A stretch of DNA of 56,516 bases from Brevinematales bacterium (GCA_026417555.1 JAOADA010000008.1:1-56516), one strand, 5' to 3'; counted from the stretch's first letter, positions 1 to 10,266 are shown. Notes: generated by a model from the sequence alone, not told the origin. A program made the numbers and translations.

Positions 1-3000
1 GCCGTGATCACCCCAGGCCTGTCCTCCCCAGCCTTGCTGAAAACCCCATACACACTATGAAGATAACTCACCTTGGCTACCACTCGCTTCCCCCCAGTGT
101 CTACCTCCCCACCTACACGTACCCACCGAGGATTCAGCCCATTGTCATCCCAGTAGTAGATCGCAAGATCCCCCTCATTCCACCCACGAGAGGCTATATC
201 CGCCCCATCATACGCCAGATACAAAATCGCATCCCTCTTCACCATCGCCCCATCCATCGGCTTGTCATCACGCGTATTGAGACTAAACCGATATCCATAC
301 ATGTTGACCGTCGTCGACGGCGACTTCACCGTCTTGTTCTCTGTCAGATTGCGCTTCTGCTCAGCCGTGAGTGGCACCCTCGTGATATCCACAGAAAATT
401 CCCTCCCCACCGATCCACCAGGGAACACCACCATCGTGTTCGTATCCTCATAACACTCCACTACCTGCACCGCCTCCTCACCACCTAAAAGTGGAGCATT
501 GCGCATAGTTATCACAGGAAGTCTGACCGTTTGGTTAGCCGGAACAATCACATTGGTCCGTATCATACGATAATAAGGAGCTGTAAACTCAAGAATATAG
601 GATCCCTGCGGGACATGGGTGAGTCTATAACTCCCTGAGTCCATTTGAATTGTCTGAGAAAGAGGATTGCCCTCATCATCAAGTCCTATACTCACGCCAT
701 CCATCCCATACATCTTGACATACACAAGTTTTTTGCTAGGGAACACACTCCCACACACAATACCCCAGATCGAATTGGTAATAACCACCCTCTTTTTCTT
801 CTCATCAAGAGAAAAGGTTTCATAACCACTCACATTTGTTCCCCCTGCCCCCAAAGAGACAATATCTACCTCCATCCGAACAGGAATGACACCAATATTA
901 CTGAGTGTATAGAAAAAGTGTATCTTGATATCCTCGTTTTCCTGGCTTCCAATACCATTGCCAGGTGCATACTCCAAAAGGAATTGGTTGGCATTGGTTA
1001 CAAGCCTCGTCACTCCAGCCCTCGTGTTGGTGATCACAATGTTTGAGAATACCACAAGAGTATTCGTTTCAAAAGTCAGCAGGGCTCGTCTCACTTCACT
1101 CTTGAAGGTTCTATTCATGAGACGATACGTAAGTATTGCCTTATTCTCTACAATATAGAGGGCATTATCCCCCACAAAATACCCCTCTACAGCCACAGGT
1201 GGATAATTCACAGGTAACGTACTATACATCTCTCCACTCACAGAGGGCAACACCGAGACATGATCAGAAAGATGACTAGCCCTCACCATAAAACGCAGAT
1301 TCGTAGGAGCTCGATAGGTATTACTGAAAAGAAAACTGACCTCATCCATCATATGAGAGAGAAGTCCTGAAACATACCTCACTCGAAGGGTATGGGTCCC
1401 CGGATCATAAGAAGCTATCCCACGGGTACTTGCCACATTTTGGATACTCACAAGCCCCTCAGGTAAACTTATCTCCACATTCGAGATGGTATTGGCCGTA
1501 GAAGCCGTATTGGAAATATATACCGTAAGATTGGAAATGGTCGTATCTATATAAATAGAACCAATATTCAACCATTGCTTTCCCGTGGGAAGAGGCATCA
1601 CAAACCTAATCTCATTGGTACGTCCAGACATAACAGGAAGAGGTAGGTCTCCCCAAGGATCAACCACCCATACCCGTATGGTATTGGTGACATAACCAAC
1701 CTCAAAATTATCCAGCACGTCATGTTGAAGAATATCATACTCCCCCACACCCAAAAGACTATTGCCACTTTGATAATCAACCACAATATTGGTAGGATAC
1801 CCACTAATGAAAGCCCCACTTATTTTACGACTTGCCGTCGCCAAACGGTTGGTAAAATACTCTGGTAAGGAGATCCGAATCTTTGAAATCGGTATCTCTG
1901 CAGATACATCATTGACTACTTGTACCACTACACGGTTACTATGGGTGGTGGCATCAATATCCTGCTGATTCTCATTGCCATTCACATACACCGCATAGGC
2001 CGGCATAGAAGAAATAGTTACATAACTTTCTCCTAATGCACCGGCATTGGTTACAAAACTTCTCACATTCACCTGAAAACTCTTTTGAGATGGTACCATT
2101 ACCGTATTCGAAAGCCAGAGAATAAGTGTGTCCTTCTGGCCTGCGGCAAGTGGTATGCCATATCGTAATACCAGCACCCCGTCACTATAGTTAGTAGCAG
2201 TGGCCAATGTGTTCGACACCCGTACCACAGAAAAGCCACTTCGAAATTCCTCTGGTAACGTTATCCTCACCTCATCAATGGCACTTGTCGACTTTCCCGC
2301 ATTGGAAAGAACCATCTGAAGAGAAAAATACTTCCTCTCACTATATATCACCGAGGGAGAAAAAGACACCACAACGAGAGGAGGGGGAGCAATATACGAA
2401 ACAGAAAGGCTTCTTCCTGGTTGAGCAGAGACACTCTTCAGCTTATCATCGGTGGTATTGTACGCTGCCTCTACCTGCCAGAGAACATTGGTATTGCTAT
2501 AAAAGATCCTATCATGGAGTTGCACCCATATCTCATCACTCTCTGTAGGAGAAAGAGGATTGCCTCGATAATCCAACCACATTGCCCCATTCGAGAAGAC
2601 ACGACTTACCCCAGGTCGGAGATTCGTAAACATAAGGGAATTCGTTATCAAAAGGCTCCCAGAAGAGGGAACAGTGATTTTTACCATCCTGATAAGATTT
2701 CCTGTCTCGCTATTGTTGTAAAGGTAGAACCGGAGCCCATTATTTGTCTCTGTAGTCCACAGCGCATTCGTCTGCATAAGAGAAATAGCATTGGTAACCT
2801 CTAGATAGGCTGACGCTCTATACCCCGGTTGAAGTATAGCCAACTCCAAGCTTCGAGCAGGGTAGATACCCGCCAAAGCAGGTTTCGTATAGCCTGTGGT
2901 ATTGTCCGCATACACCTTCCACACTATATTGGTTTCTTCTCCCTCACCAAGGGCATCCCAACCCCAAAAACCCACCTCATCATATGCTCCTACAGGAAGC

Positions 3001-6000
3001 AGAGAAGAATAGTATACCCAGATCGCCCCATTGGTATTAGTAAGTGTAGCTCCCCGAAGAGAGGTAAGTCCAGAAACATTGGTCATAAATCCAGGCAGTT
3101 CAATCTTTATCCAGCGAATATCATTCCCTTCTCCCCCCACATTCGTAAACCCAAACACATACCGATTGGTTGTAAAATCTTGCCCCACCTTATTTGGAGT
3201 ACTATAGGCCCAAAGAGAGGCGAGAGGATGCACAAAAGCCACCCGATTCGTGTACCCTTGACGAACAACTGCCATGTTAGTAAAAGAAGCATTGTTGGTA
3301 TACCATACCCTCACAAAAACAGAGAAATTCGTATCCCCTGACACCCACGTATCGTATCCCCTCAACACCACCCATTCACCATTGTTGGGCATAAGCCCAA
3401 AGGGATAGTCTATACGTACGCGACTCCCACTCACCGTTGCATTCCCCACTGTAGAAAGTACCTCAAGGTTGGTAAAGAAATCTGAGGGATACTCTATCTC
3501 CACAGCAGAAACCAACCGCCCACCATTTTCAAGACCATTCTCAATCCGATTTGAATATATTGCCCTTGTTGCTGGTGAAGAAACCTCTCCAGGCAATACG
3601 AAAAACCGGACAGGATCTACCACAGTTATGACATTCGTCCCTGAGAGCATTGAAGAACCCATAACGTAGTTTGTCCATTTTGGCGTTCCATCTACGTTTG
3701 TGGAGTTATTCGCCGCATGAACAACACACCAGTTTGTGATAATGGTATTGGTCCATACTGCCACAAAAAGATAAAAATCATCCACCCCTCCCGGTGGAAT
3801 ATGCGTATTCGAAAGCTTATAATTCACCTCGACGATATTTGTTCCACCAAGAACAGAAAAACTCATAGCACTACCTGGAGAAGTGAGTCCTAAAGAAGCG
3901 TTGCTCACACGAAATACCTGATTGGAGAGAGCCCCTGGTAACACAATACGAAGCCTCTCGAGACGGTTACTCCCCCATCCTAGGTTACTTACACACAGAC
4001 GGATCACATTGGTGTTGGTTCGCCCGTTATAACTTCGATAAACTACCGTTGGCAAAAGGGCATAGGCATACAACGTAGGCGGTGGAATAATAGCCACTTT
4101 TTGGGTACCTTCTGGCATCACAGCAATGGTGTTTGACCACATACGCTGATTAGACACAGACGCTGTGATGAAAAACTCCGCCTCTGTTTCTACTCTATCC
4201 CACATGGTAAAGGAAATGGTATCACTTCTTCCCCCAAAAAACTGTGATCCATAGTCTATCACCATGCGATAATAGCCGGGAGCATGGTATTCAAATCCAC
4301 CAAACGTTCCCCCCAGAGAAGAAGAGACATCGCTCACATTCGTCACATAATTCGTAGGAATAATCAGAAACACTCGTTTCATCAGGTTTTCAGAAGATCC
4401 CTCATTGGAAACAATATAAGTAATCGTAGCCCGGTTTGTTGCCGCATCAATAAACCCACCCGGCACCATCACAGCCCCACTTGCCCTGGGGCGAGGATAA
4501 ATAAATCGCAATTCAGTATTATCGACCCCATCATTCTCTACAGGGACATAGTTTGTCGTATTTCTTGCCTCAAGGCGAAGAGGGGCATTGGTAGGAAGAG
4601 CTATATCATCCATCACATAACAACTCACAATATCATTACTCCCGGACCAAAGGGCGATGGTATTGGTATAGGCGATTTCCATCACCCAATTACTTCCTCC
4701 ATTGATCTTGCTCAGGCTTATCTGGTTTGATCCTACTAACATGGAGTAAGGATACCTCACATTGGTAATCCCATAAGGAAAAATAACCCTCACACGAAAA
4801 ACGGTATTGTCTGTCTCTCCTGTATTGCGAATATTCAGACACACAAAAAAGGGCTCATTCTCGTCAACATAGTGATGATGGTTATACGAAGCATCGGCCA
4901 CCCCATCCTCATTCAGTGGTTGAAGAAGAGACGCCTTCACCTCAGCTGGTGGAGTATAAAAACAATAACTCCAGAGATTTGCACTCTCTTCTTTTGCTTC
5001 TGTCCAACCATCTCCATTCCCATTATCCACATAGGCTATGTTTGTAGCCCAGATAACAACATTTGTTAATGATCGGACGTTATCATAGCCACGAAAACGT
5101 ATTGTTTCAGTATAATCCTTGGGAATATTGGTACTTTGACTCGCATAATCCACGAGAATCCAGAGATACCCATTCGTGTTTGTGATATTCCCATTGGTGA
5201 TATTCCTACTGACGGTAACCGTAGCTGGTCTTCCTGGTATCACCGAGGTAATATTCGTGATCACCCTATCCACCCGAATCAAAAGCCGACGAATATTATT
5301 GCCGGGATTCTCAGCCCGATTTTTCACTACAAAACTATATTCTTCAGAAGAAAGAATATTCTTCACCTGACGAGGGGTCTGGTAGGCCTCTGCCTTCGGT
5401 GGCTTTTTTCGAACCAAAAAAGATTGTGTGGGATAGGATAGACTCACCCCATTGGTCACCGGTTTTGTCCCAGGAAGAGCCGAATAACTCACCACAAGAA
5501 TACGGTTTGAGAGTTCATTCGTACCAGGGGATGGTATATCAAGATTGGTTGTAGTAAGGTTTAAAAAACTAACCGTATCATTCCCGCTCCCTGCTGCAAG
5601 TACGCGATTATCATTCGAATAAAGAAGTGAAATTTTACGAAGCACGGGATCATACAAAAGAGAAGAACACACGGAACTCTGAAGAGAGGACGAATCCACA
5701 GAGAATCCCACCGGCAAAAAGATATCAACATGGGAAATATCTGCATTGTTGTCCACCATTTCATTGGTATCCTTAGCCGCAATATCCACAAACCAGGTTT
5801 TGGATTCTCCCTCATAGACAAAGTTGGGACGAAGTGAGGCCACACCCACAGGATCATTGGCTGTACGAAAAGTGAGAGTATTTCCATCAAGAAAATTCCC
5901 CCCCCAATGGGCCACATGACCTGCCATAGCCTTCGCTGGCCCTGTTGTTGCCACACGTCCCCACGTGGTATCAGGATACTTCTCATTGTTCACATAGACT

Positions 6001-7391
6001 TCAAAGGTTTTTCCCATCACATCCCCAACCGCACTTGTAAAAAAATTGCTCACTATCACCACGATCATGTACTGGTGCGTGGTACTCAAATCCCCACCAA
6101 AAGAATCCGGATGAAACACATCTGGCGAAACACCGGCATTGAAACGTATCTTGAGAAGCCTACCGTTCTCTTTAAGAGAGATCGACACATTTCCAGAGGA
6201 AGGATTGGCGTCCCCATAGGCACGTCCAAACACACGATACACTGTCCGATTGGTATGCATCCAAAATACCCCAAGACTATTGGTAAATGCTGTCCAATTG
6301 GTATGCCCATATCCCTCTGGAAGACGAATCCACACCTCTTCTACCCCTGCTTCCGTCGAAGTACTAAACCATGGTTTTATTGCCACCGTCAAAAGATTTG
6401 TCGACCCAGCCTTCGTGAAAACAGGTGAGATCTCAGCCACATTACTTGCCGCTATACTCCTGATGGTAAAATTATCTACACTCAGAAGGAGTCTCTCGGC
6501 ATCCCCTCGGTTGTTGGCCAAGCCCAACATCACCATCAATTCATTTGAAAAAATCACTGGAACCCGTTCCACAAGATAAAAAGTATTCAAATAAGACGTC
6601 GTTGTTCCGTCCCAATTTTGTTGGGAGGTACCATTCGGGTTTGGGTTAATATAGAGAGAAGCGTATTGACCATCGAAAGTAACGCGTATCTTTATATGGT
6701 TATTATTGTTGGAGTAAATATTCAGAGTCCCAGCGGGTTCTACGGTATTGGCCCCCCACCGATCATCATAACACCAGTTCAAAAGACCCCTCAGGTCAGT
6801 AGTGCCAGCATCATCTGGCCGCATCACAGAGGAGAAATCTATGACATTGCTCGGAGAACCACTTTCATTGAGCGACCACAAACTCCTCGGTTGGGTATTG
6901 GCTTCTCCTGCCAATTTTGGGTGATACACCTCAGAAAAGAAGAGATAATTTCCATACCGATTGGAAACTCCCACTACTGAAGCATCGTACTGAATCACCC
7001 CTATATCAAAAGCGGCTTTTTTGCGACCTGATTCCTCATAAATCCCTTCATCACTATCAAGAGAAAGGAGGGTTCTTGTGATTTCAAAACCAAAGGGAAG
7101 TTCCGACGTAGCAAAAAACCGTACATTCGTATAACGTGCATAAAAGCCAAAGAGTTCTGCATAATACTCACTACTCAGTCCATCCCCCGAAAACTGGAGA
7201 AGCCCCCCACTCGGCCCAATGGTCATGTTGTGGGCTTCACTATGAATCCCTGCTTGAAGAGAATAGAGAAACTTGTACTGCCACGCCCCATTTGAAGACG
7301 AAAAATCATCATAATATACATACGTCCATCCATTATTCATCATCAGCATGGCCAAAAGCCACGCCTTCACCCATCCTTTTCTTGCCCGCAT
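1..7391 (-). CDS. Giant exported surface protein, 3' end cut by the window edge
   Basis: An uninterrupted reading frame runs from ATG at 7391 to the left edge (about 2,463 codons). I followed the reverse-strand codons through to base 3 and saw no stop. A GAGGGAG ribosome site precedes the ATG. Residues 1-24 look like a signal peptide (MRARKGWVKAWLLAMLMM, then polar residues). A concanavalin/LamG-like beta region seems to follow (start YYDDFSS). Most of the protein is a long array of diverged beta-sandwich-like units of the DUF11/CARDB kind. They repeat a pattern of an IxLPEGF-like strand, a TN or SN dipeptide and a GxxDEVxFW-like strand, and are extremely rich in Thr-Asn. Near the visible C-terminus lies a carboxypeptidase-regulatory-like segment (GSYRLTHVPQGSYILEFTAP), then a module with YYWDDNGLNPRWVRVGGEVD. 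A role as adhesin or surface-layer-like protein is inference. The missing C-terminus might carry a sorting or FlgD-like domain. Confidence 0.85.
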   Translation of the reverse strand, partial: MRARKGWVKAWLLAMLMMNNGWTYVYYDDFSSSNGAWQYKFLYSLQAGIHSEAHNMTIGPSGGLLQFSGDGLSSEYYAELFGFYARYTNVRFFATSELPFGFEITRTLLSLDSDEGIYEESGRKKAAFDIGVIQYDASVVGVSNRYGNYLFFSEVYHPKLAGEANTQPRSLWSLNESGSPSNVIDFSSVMRPDDAGTTDLRGLLNWCYDDRWGANTVEPAGTLNIYSNNNNHIKIRVTFDGQYASLYINPNPNGTSQQNWDGTTTSYLNTFYLVERVPVIFSNELMVMLGLANNRGDAERLLLSVDNFTIRSIAASNVAEISPVFTKAGSTNLLTVAIKPWFSTSTEAGVEEVWIRLPEGYGHTNWTAFTNSLGVFWMHTNRTVYRVFGRAYGDANPSSGNVSISLKENGRLLKIRFNAGVSPDVFHPDSFGGDLSTTHQYMIVVIVSNFFTSAVGDVMGKTFEVYVNNEKYPDTTWGRVATTGPAKAMAGHVAHWGGNFLDGNTLTFRTANDPVGVASLRPNFVYEGESKTWFVDIAAKDTNEMVDNNADISHVDIFLPVGFSVDSSSLQSSVCSSLLYDPVLRKISLLYSNDNRVLAAGSGNDTVSFLNLTTTNLDIPSPGTNELSNRILVVSYSALPGTKPVTNGVSLSYPTQSFLVRKKPPKAEAYQTPRQVKNILSSEEYSFVVKNRAENPGNNIRRLLIRVDRVITNITSVIPGRPATVTVSRNITNGNITNTNGYLWILVDYASQSTNIPKDYTETIRFRGYDNVRSLTNVVIWATNIAYVDNGNGDGWTEAKEESANLWSYCFYTPPAEVKASLLQPLNEDGVADASYNHHHYVDENEPFFVCLNIRNTGETDNTVFRVRVIFPYGITNVRYPYSMLVGSNQISLSKINGGSNWVMEIAYTNTIALWSGSNDIVSCYVMDDIALPTNAPLRLEARNTTNYVPVENDGVDNTELRFIYPRPRASGAVMVPGGFIDAATNRATITYIVSNEGSSENLMKRVFLIIPTNYVTNVSDVSSSLGGTFGGFEYHAPGYYRMVIDYGSQFFGGRSDTISFTMWDRVETEAEFFITASVSNQRMWSNTIAVMPEGTQKVAIIPPPTLYAYALLPTVVYRSYNGRTNTNVIRLCVSNLGWGSNRLERLRIVLPGALSNQVFRVSNASLGLTSPGSAMSFSVLGGTNIVEVNYKLSNTHIPPGGVDDFYLFVAVWTNTIITNWCVVHAANNSTNVDGTPKWTNYVMGSSMLSGTNVITVVDPVRFFVLPGEVSSPATRAIYSNRIENGLENGGRLVSAVEIEYPSDFFTNLEVLSTVGNATVSGSRVRIDYPFGLMPNNGEWVVLRGYDTWVSGDTNFSVFVRVWYTNNASFTNMAVVRQGYTNRVAFVHPLASLWAYSTPNKVGQDFTTNRYVFGFTNVGGEGNDIRWIKIELPGFMTNVSGLTSLRGATLTNTNGAIWVYYSSLLPVGAYDEVGFWGWDALGEGEETNIVWKVYADNTTGYTKPALAGIYPARSLELAILQPGYRASAYLEVTNAISLMQTNALWTTETNNGLRFYLYNNSETGNLIRMVKITVPSSGSLLITNSLMFTNLRPGVSRVFSNGAMWLDYRGNPLSPTESDEIWVQLHDRIFYSNTNVLWQVEAAYNTTDDKLKSVSAQPGRSLSVSYIAPPPLVVVSFSPSVIYSERKYFSLQMVLSNAGKSTSAIDEVRITLPEEFRSGFSVVRVSNTLATATNYSDGVLVLRYGIPLAAGQKDTLILWLSNTVMVPSQKSFQVNVRSFVTNAGALGESYVTISSMPAYAVYVNGNENQQDIDATTHSNRVVVQVVNDVSAEIPISKIRISLPEYFTNRLATASRKISGAFISGYPTNIVVDYQSGNSLLGVGEYDILQHDVLDNFEVGYVTNTIRVWVVDPWGDLPLPVMSGRTNEIRFVMPLPTGKQWLNIGSIYIDTTISNLTVYISNTASTANTISNVEISLPEGLVSIQNVASTRGIASYDPGTHTLRVRYVSGLLSHMMDEVSFLFSNTYRAPTNLRFMVRASHLSDHVSVLPSVSGEMYSTLPVNYPPVAVEGYFVGDNALYIVENKAILTYRLMNRTFKSEVRRALLTFETNTLVVFSNIVITNTRAGVTRLVTNANQFLLEYAPGNGIGSQENEDIKIHFFYTLSNIGVIPVRMEVDIVSLGAGGTNVSGYETFSLDEKKKRVVITNSIWGIVCGSVFPSKKLVYVKMYGMDGVSIGLDDEGNPLSQTIQMDSGSYRLTHVPQGSYILEFTAPYYRMIRTNVIVPANQTVRLPVITMRNAPLLGGEEAVQVVECYEDTNTMVVFPGGSVGREFSVDITRVPLTAEQKRNLTENKTVKSPSTTVNMYGYRFSLNTRDDKPMDGAMVKRDAILYLAYDGADIASRGWNEGDLAIYYWDDNGLNPRWVRVGGEVDTGGKRVVAKVSYLHSVYGVFSKAGEDRPGVIT

Positions 7392-7776
7392 AGACTCCCT
7401 CTTTTCTTATATCTACGTATTCTCTTCTTCATCGTTTTTTGGGTTAATCAACCCTTTTTCTTTCTTTGGGTCATGCCGCTCCCTTTCTCCATCTCTTTTC
7501 TGAGGAAAGGGGCCCATCTCACTGGTGAACTCTGCGTCTATTATTTTGTCCTTTCAAATATATATATCTCTTTTTTTCTCAAAAATGGAAATTTTTGAGA
7601 AAAAATCTTAAGGCCTTTTCCCACTATGCTCTTGTGAAGCTTTTCATTTTCAAGAACATGTATTCCTCAAAAACTCACCCATACAAACATACACCAAAAC
7701 GATTTTTCTCTCAAAACTATAAATTTCTTTGCCCTCCCTTTCCGATAATAAAGCAAAAGATCCCAAGGAGGTTACC
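7392..7776. other. 385-base divergent intergenic region
   Basis: This space separates the giant minus-strand gene from the plus-strand HAMP gene, so it should hold both promoters. I see two dyads: a short one (GGGTT, 4-base loop, AACCC) at 7441-7454 with a T run on its plus-strand side, and the long AT-rich dyad at 7572-7605. I could not assign a convincing -35/-10 pair to either direction. A TATAAA at 7719-7724 is a possible -10 for the plus-strand gene but has no good -35. Short open frames here lack ribosome sites and look non-coding. Confidence 0.6.
7572..7605. repeat. Perfect AT-rich inverted repeat
   Basis: Arms of 15 bases (7572-7586 and 7591-7605) pair perfectly around a GGAA loop. 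Each arm is TTTTTT-CTC-AAAAAT or its complement. It sits between two divergent genes rather than after one. It could be an operator, an RNA hairpin in the 5' leader of the giant gene, or a bidirectional transcription barrier. The structure is plain; its function is unknown. Confidence 0.6.
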
Positions 7777-8283
7777 GTGAAAGACACAAAGAATAAGAAA
7801 ATGCGCTGGAGATATTTTATCGACAAACCATTCCAGATTCGGTTTATTGCAAGATTTTCACTTCTCATTATTTTAGGACTTGTTATTTCTCTTCTCTTTA
7901 TGGGGGTATTTTACAGACAACGATACTCAAAGAATCTTTTCTACCAGGTAAAGAACGTCGAAGAGTTCAAAGAAAAGGCCAAGACAAATCCAGACCTTCC
8001 TTACTACGAGGTTTTTGATATGAGTAAGGCTTATAATGAGTTTCAAATCCAGATGTGGCCTATGATCTGGCTTAGTGTGGTGTATCTTGTACTCATTGCT
8101 GTTTTTGGCCTCTTCATCTCTCATAAAATGGCGGGTCCTATCTACCGTATTAAAAAGACACTTGATGAAGCTACCGACGGCAAGATTGACATAAAAACCC
8201 TTGAGTTTCGTCTCCGAAAACAGGATGAACTCCACGATCTTGTCAAGAGCCTCAACCGTTTCCTTAACAAGATAAACAAATAA
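7777..8283 (+). CDS. Two-TM membrane protein with C-terminal HAMP domain
   Basis: I chose the GTG at 7777 because AAGGAGG lies just upstream (7764-7770); a TTG 16 codons earlier has no ribosome site. The 168-residue product has a basic N-terminus, TM1 at about 18-42, a short periplasmic segment of about 50 residues, TM2 at about 92-114, and a HAMP-like signalling helix pair at about 115-165 (KMAGPIYRIKKTLDEATDGK is typical HAMP). There is no kinase, methyl-accepting or cyclase output domain, so it is a HAMP-only membrane protein that would have to act through a partner. A terminator follows, and the gene appears monocistronic. The HAMP call is fairly sure; the role is unknown. Confidence 0.8.
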   Translation: MKDTKNKKMRWRYFIDKPFQIRFIARFSLLIILGLVISLLFMGVFYRQRYSKNLFYQVKNVEEFKEKAKTNPDLPYYEVFDMSKAYNEFQIQMWPMIWLSVVYLVLIAVFGLFISHKMAGPIYRIKKTLDEATDGKIDIKTLEFRLRKQDELHDLVKSLNRFLNKINK

Positions 8284-8309
8284 CAAGGGACACATCCATC
8301 CAGCATCGA

Positions 8310-8350
8310 AGCCAGCCTTTTTCCTTTTCAAAAAAGGCTGGCTTTTTTCT
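8310..8350 (+). terminator. Intrinsic terminator after the HAMP gene
   Basis: A 13-base stem (AGCCAGCCTTTTT at 8310-8322 with its complement at 8331-8343) with an 8-base loop is followed by a T-rich run. It lies 27 bases past the HAMP gene stop. Confidence 0.85.
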
Positions 8351-8424
8351 TTTCCCGTGGTGAACTCCCCCACGATGTTTTAGAATTTTTTGAGTCATCT
8401 CTCTCTTTTCTTTGGAGGAATACT

Positions 8425-8478
8425 ATGCCACGTTCACCTCGAAAATGTGGCAAAAAAGAAAAACCTTCATTACAATAA
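8425..8478 (+). CDS. Possible 17-codon ORF upstream of ilvD
   Basis: ATG at 8425 is preceded by a good Shine-Dalgarno site (TTTGGAGGAA at 8411-8420) and opens a 17-codon frame (MPRSPRKCGKKEKPSLQ) ending with TAA at 8476. It ends 50 bases before ilvD. It is basic and has one Leu and no Ile or Val codons, so it does not look like a classical branched-chain attenuator peptide. It may be a real micro-protein, a translational leader, or chance. Confidence 0.3.
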   Translation: MPRSPRKCGKKEKPSLQ

Positions 8479-8528
8479 TACTGATATAGTCCTAAAATCT
8501 CTCAAATTTACAAAAACGGAGGAAAAAT

Positions 8529-10202
8529 ATGCAAAGCGATGCGGTTAAAAAGGGTTTTCAAAGGGCCCCTCATCGTTCGCTTTTTCGAGCTATGGGATTT
8601 GATGATTGGGAACTTGAACGTCCCCTGATTGGTATAGCCAACTCATTCAATGAGGCTATTCCAGGGCACATCCACCTCAATAAAATTGCCGACGCAGTGA
8701 AACGTGGGATCTATGCCGCTGGTGGCATGCCGATCGAATTTAACACTATTGGGGTATGTGATGGTATCGCGATGGGACACAGGGGCATGAAATATTCCCT
8801 CCCCTCTCGTGAACTTATTGCTGATTCTATAGAGGTCATGGCCGAAGCCTATCAATTTGATGGGATTGTTTTTATCGCTTCGTGTGATAAGATTATCCCT
8901 GGCATGCTGATCGCGGCTATGAGACTCAATCTTCCCTCCATTTTCGTGAGTGGAGGCCCCATGCTTCCTGGAACCCTGGTCAATCAGTCAAAAGTTGATC
9001 TCAGCACTGTGTTTGAAGCTACGGCAAAATACGCCAAGAAAGAGCTCTCAGACGATGAGCTTTATGATCTTGAATGCCGAGCCTGTCCTGGAGACGGTTC
9101 TTGTGCGGGCATGTTCACAGCCAACACCATGAGCAATCTTTCAGAGGCCCTTGGTATCTCTCTCCCCTTCAATGGAAGTGCCCCGGCTGTGTTTGCTGAC
9201 CGTATCCGTATTGCCAAAAAATCAGGCCTCAAGATTGTAGAACTGGTCCAGAAGAATATCCGCGCAAGAGATATTATGACTCGCAAAGCCTTTGAAAATG
9301 CCATTGCTGTGGACATGGCTCTTGGCGGTTCTACCAATACAACCCTTCATCTCCCGGCAATTGCGTATTATGGAGAGGTTGAACTTGAACTCAAGGATTT
9401 TGCTCCATTCACGGAAAAGGTTCCTCATCTCACTACCATATCTCCTGCTGGCCCTCATCATATCCTTGATCTGTATCGAGCAGGGGGAGTACCAGCGGTA
9501 CTTGCCGAACTCTCCAAGAAAAATCTTGTCCATCTTGACACCATGACAGTCAACGGCAAAACCCTCGGAGAAACTCTCAAAGAGTACAAGGCCTCTATCA
9601 AAGACAGTTCTGTGATCCGTCCTATTGACAAGCCCGTACATGAAACAGGTGGTCTTGCTGTTCTCACGGGCAATCTGGCTCCAGAGGGATGTATCGTCAA
9701 ACAAGCCGCTGTGGCTCCAGAAATGCTCCACCACAAGGGACCAGCTCGGGTTTTCAACAGTGAAGAAGAGGCTGTTGATGCCCTTCTCAAAGGCAAAATC
9801 AAAAAAGGTGATGTTATCGTCATCCGCTATGAAGGACCAAAGGGTGGGCCTGGAATGAGAGAGATGCTTGCTCCCACTTCAACGGTAGCAGGGCTTGGAC
9901 TTGACAAAGAGGTGGCTCTCATCACCGATGGGCGTTTCAGTGGTGCCACACGAGGAGCTTCTATTGGACATATTTCTCCTGAGGCTGCAGCCGGTGGATT
10001 GATTGGCCTCGTAGAGGAAGGAGATCTCATTGAGATTAACATTCCCCAAAAAACGATCACTCTCCTCGTAGACGAAAAAGAGATAGCTCGTCGAAAAGCC
10101 CACTTCTCCCCTCTTCCACCAAAGATTACAACAGGGTATCTTGTTCGTTATGCTCAACATGTCACCTCTGCCAACAAAGGGGGAGTCTTTGAGAAACGCT
10201 AA
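8529..10202 (+). CDS. ilvD: Dihydroxy-acid dehydratase
   Basis: IlvD dehydrates 2,3-dihydroxy-3-methylbutanoate and -pentanoate to 2-keto acids, the third common step of Val, Leu and Ile synthesis in the cytoplasm. The 557-residue length is normal. Signatures include an early CDKIIPGML (about 118-126), the Fe-S loop [16 protein letters not shown] (about 187-202) and [16 protein letters not shown] in the middle. The C-terminal half has [12 protein letters not shown] and [15 protein letters not shown]. Three cluster cysteines are visible in these motifs. The start has GGAGG at 8519-8523. No other ilv or leu genes are next to it, so the pathway is scattered. A strong terminator follows. Confidence 0.97.
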   Translation: MQSDAVKKGFQRAPHRSLFRAMGFDDWELERPLIGIANSFNEAIPGHIHLNKIADAVKRGIYAAGGMPIEFNTIGVCDGIAMGHRGMKYSLPSRELIADSIEVMAEAYQFDGIVFIASCDKIIPGMLIAAMRLNLPSIFVSGGPMLPGTLVNQSKVDLSTVFEATAKYAKKELSDDELYDLECRACPGDGSCAGMFTANTMSNLSEALGISLPFNGSAPAVFADRIRIAKKSGLKIVELVQKNIRARDIMTRKAFENAIAVDMALGGSTNTTLHLPAIAYYGEVELELKDFAPFTEKVPHLTTISPAGPHHILDLYRAGGVPAVLAELSKKNLVHLDTMTVNGKTLGETLKEYKASIKDSSVIRPIDKPVHETGGLAVLTGNLAPEGCIVKQAAVAPEMLHHKGPARVFNSEEEAVDALLKGKIKKGDVIVIRYEGPKGGPGMREMLAPTSTVAGLGLDKEVALITDGRFSGATRGASIGHISPEAAAGGLIGLVEEGDLIEINIPQKTITLLVDEKEIARRKAHFSPLPPKITTGYLVRYAQHVTSANKGGVFEKR

Positions 10203-10233
10203 TATCCCTTCGCTGTACATTTGCTCTTTTTTG

Positions 10234-10266
10234 ATAGCCCTGCTTCTTTCGCAGGGCTATCTTTTT
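10234..10266 (+). terminator. Intrinsic terminator of ilvD
   Basis: A 10-base perfect stem (ATAGCCCTGC at 10234-10243 with 10251-10260), a 7-base loop and a following CTTTTTCCC run, 31 bases after the ilvD stop. Confidence 0.88.

Noticed and set aside
57-6980. Many plus-strand open frames of 60-173 codons across the first 7 kb
   Set aside because: They lie opposite the continuous minus-strand frame, have His/Arg/Pro-rich low-complexity translations and lack ribosome sites. They are shadows of the giant gene.
8425-8478. Classical branched-chain attenuator peptide before ilvD
   Set aside because: The peptide has one Leu and no Ile or Val, and no terminator/antiterminator pair is evident after it.
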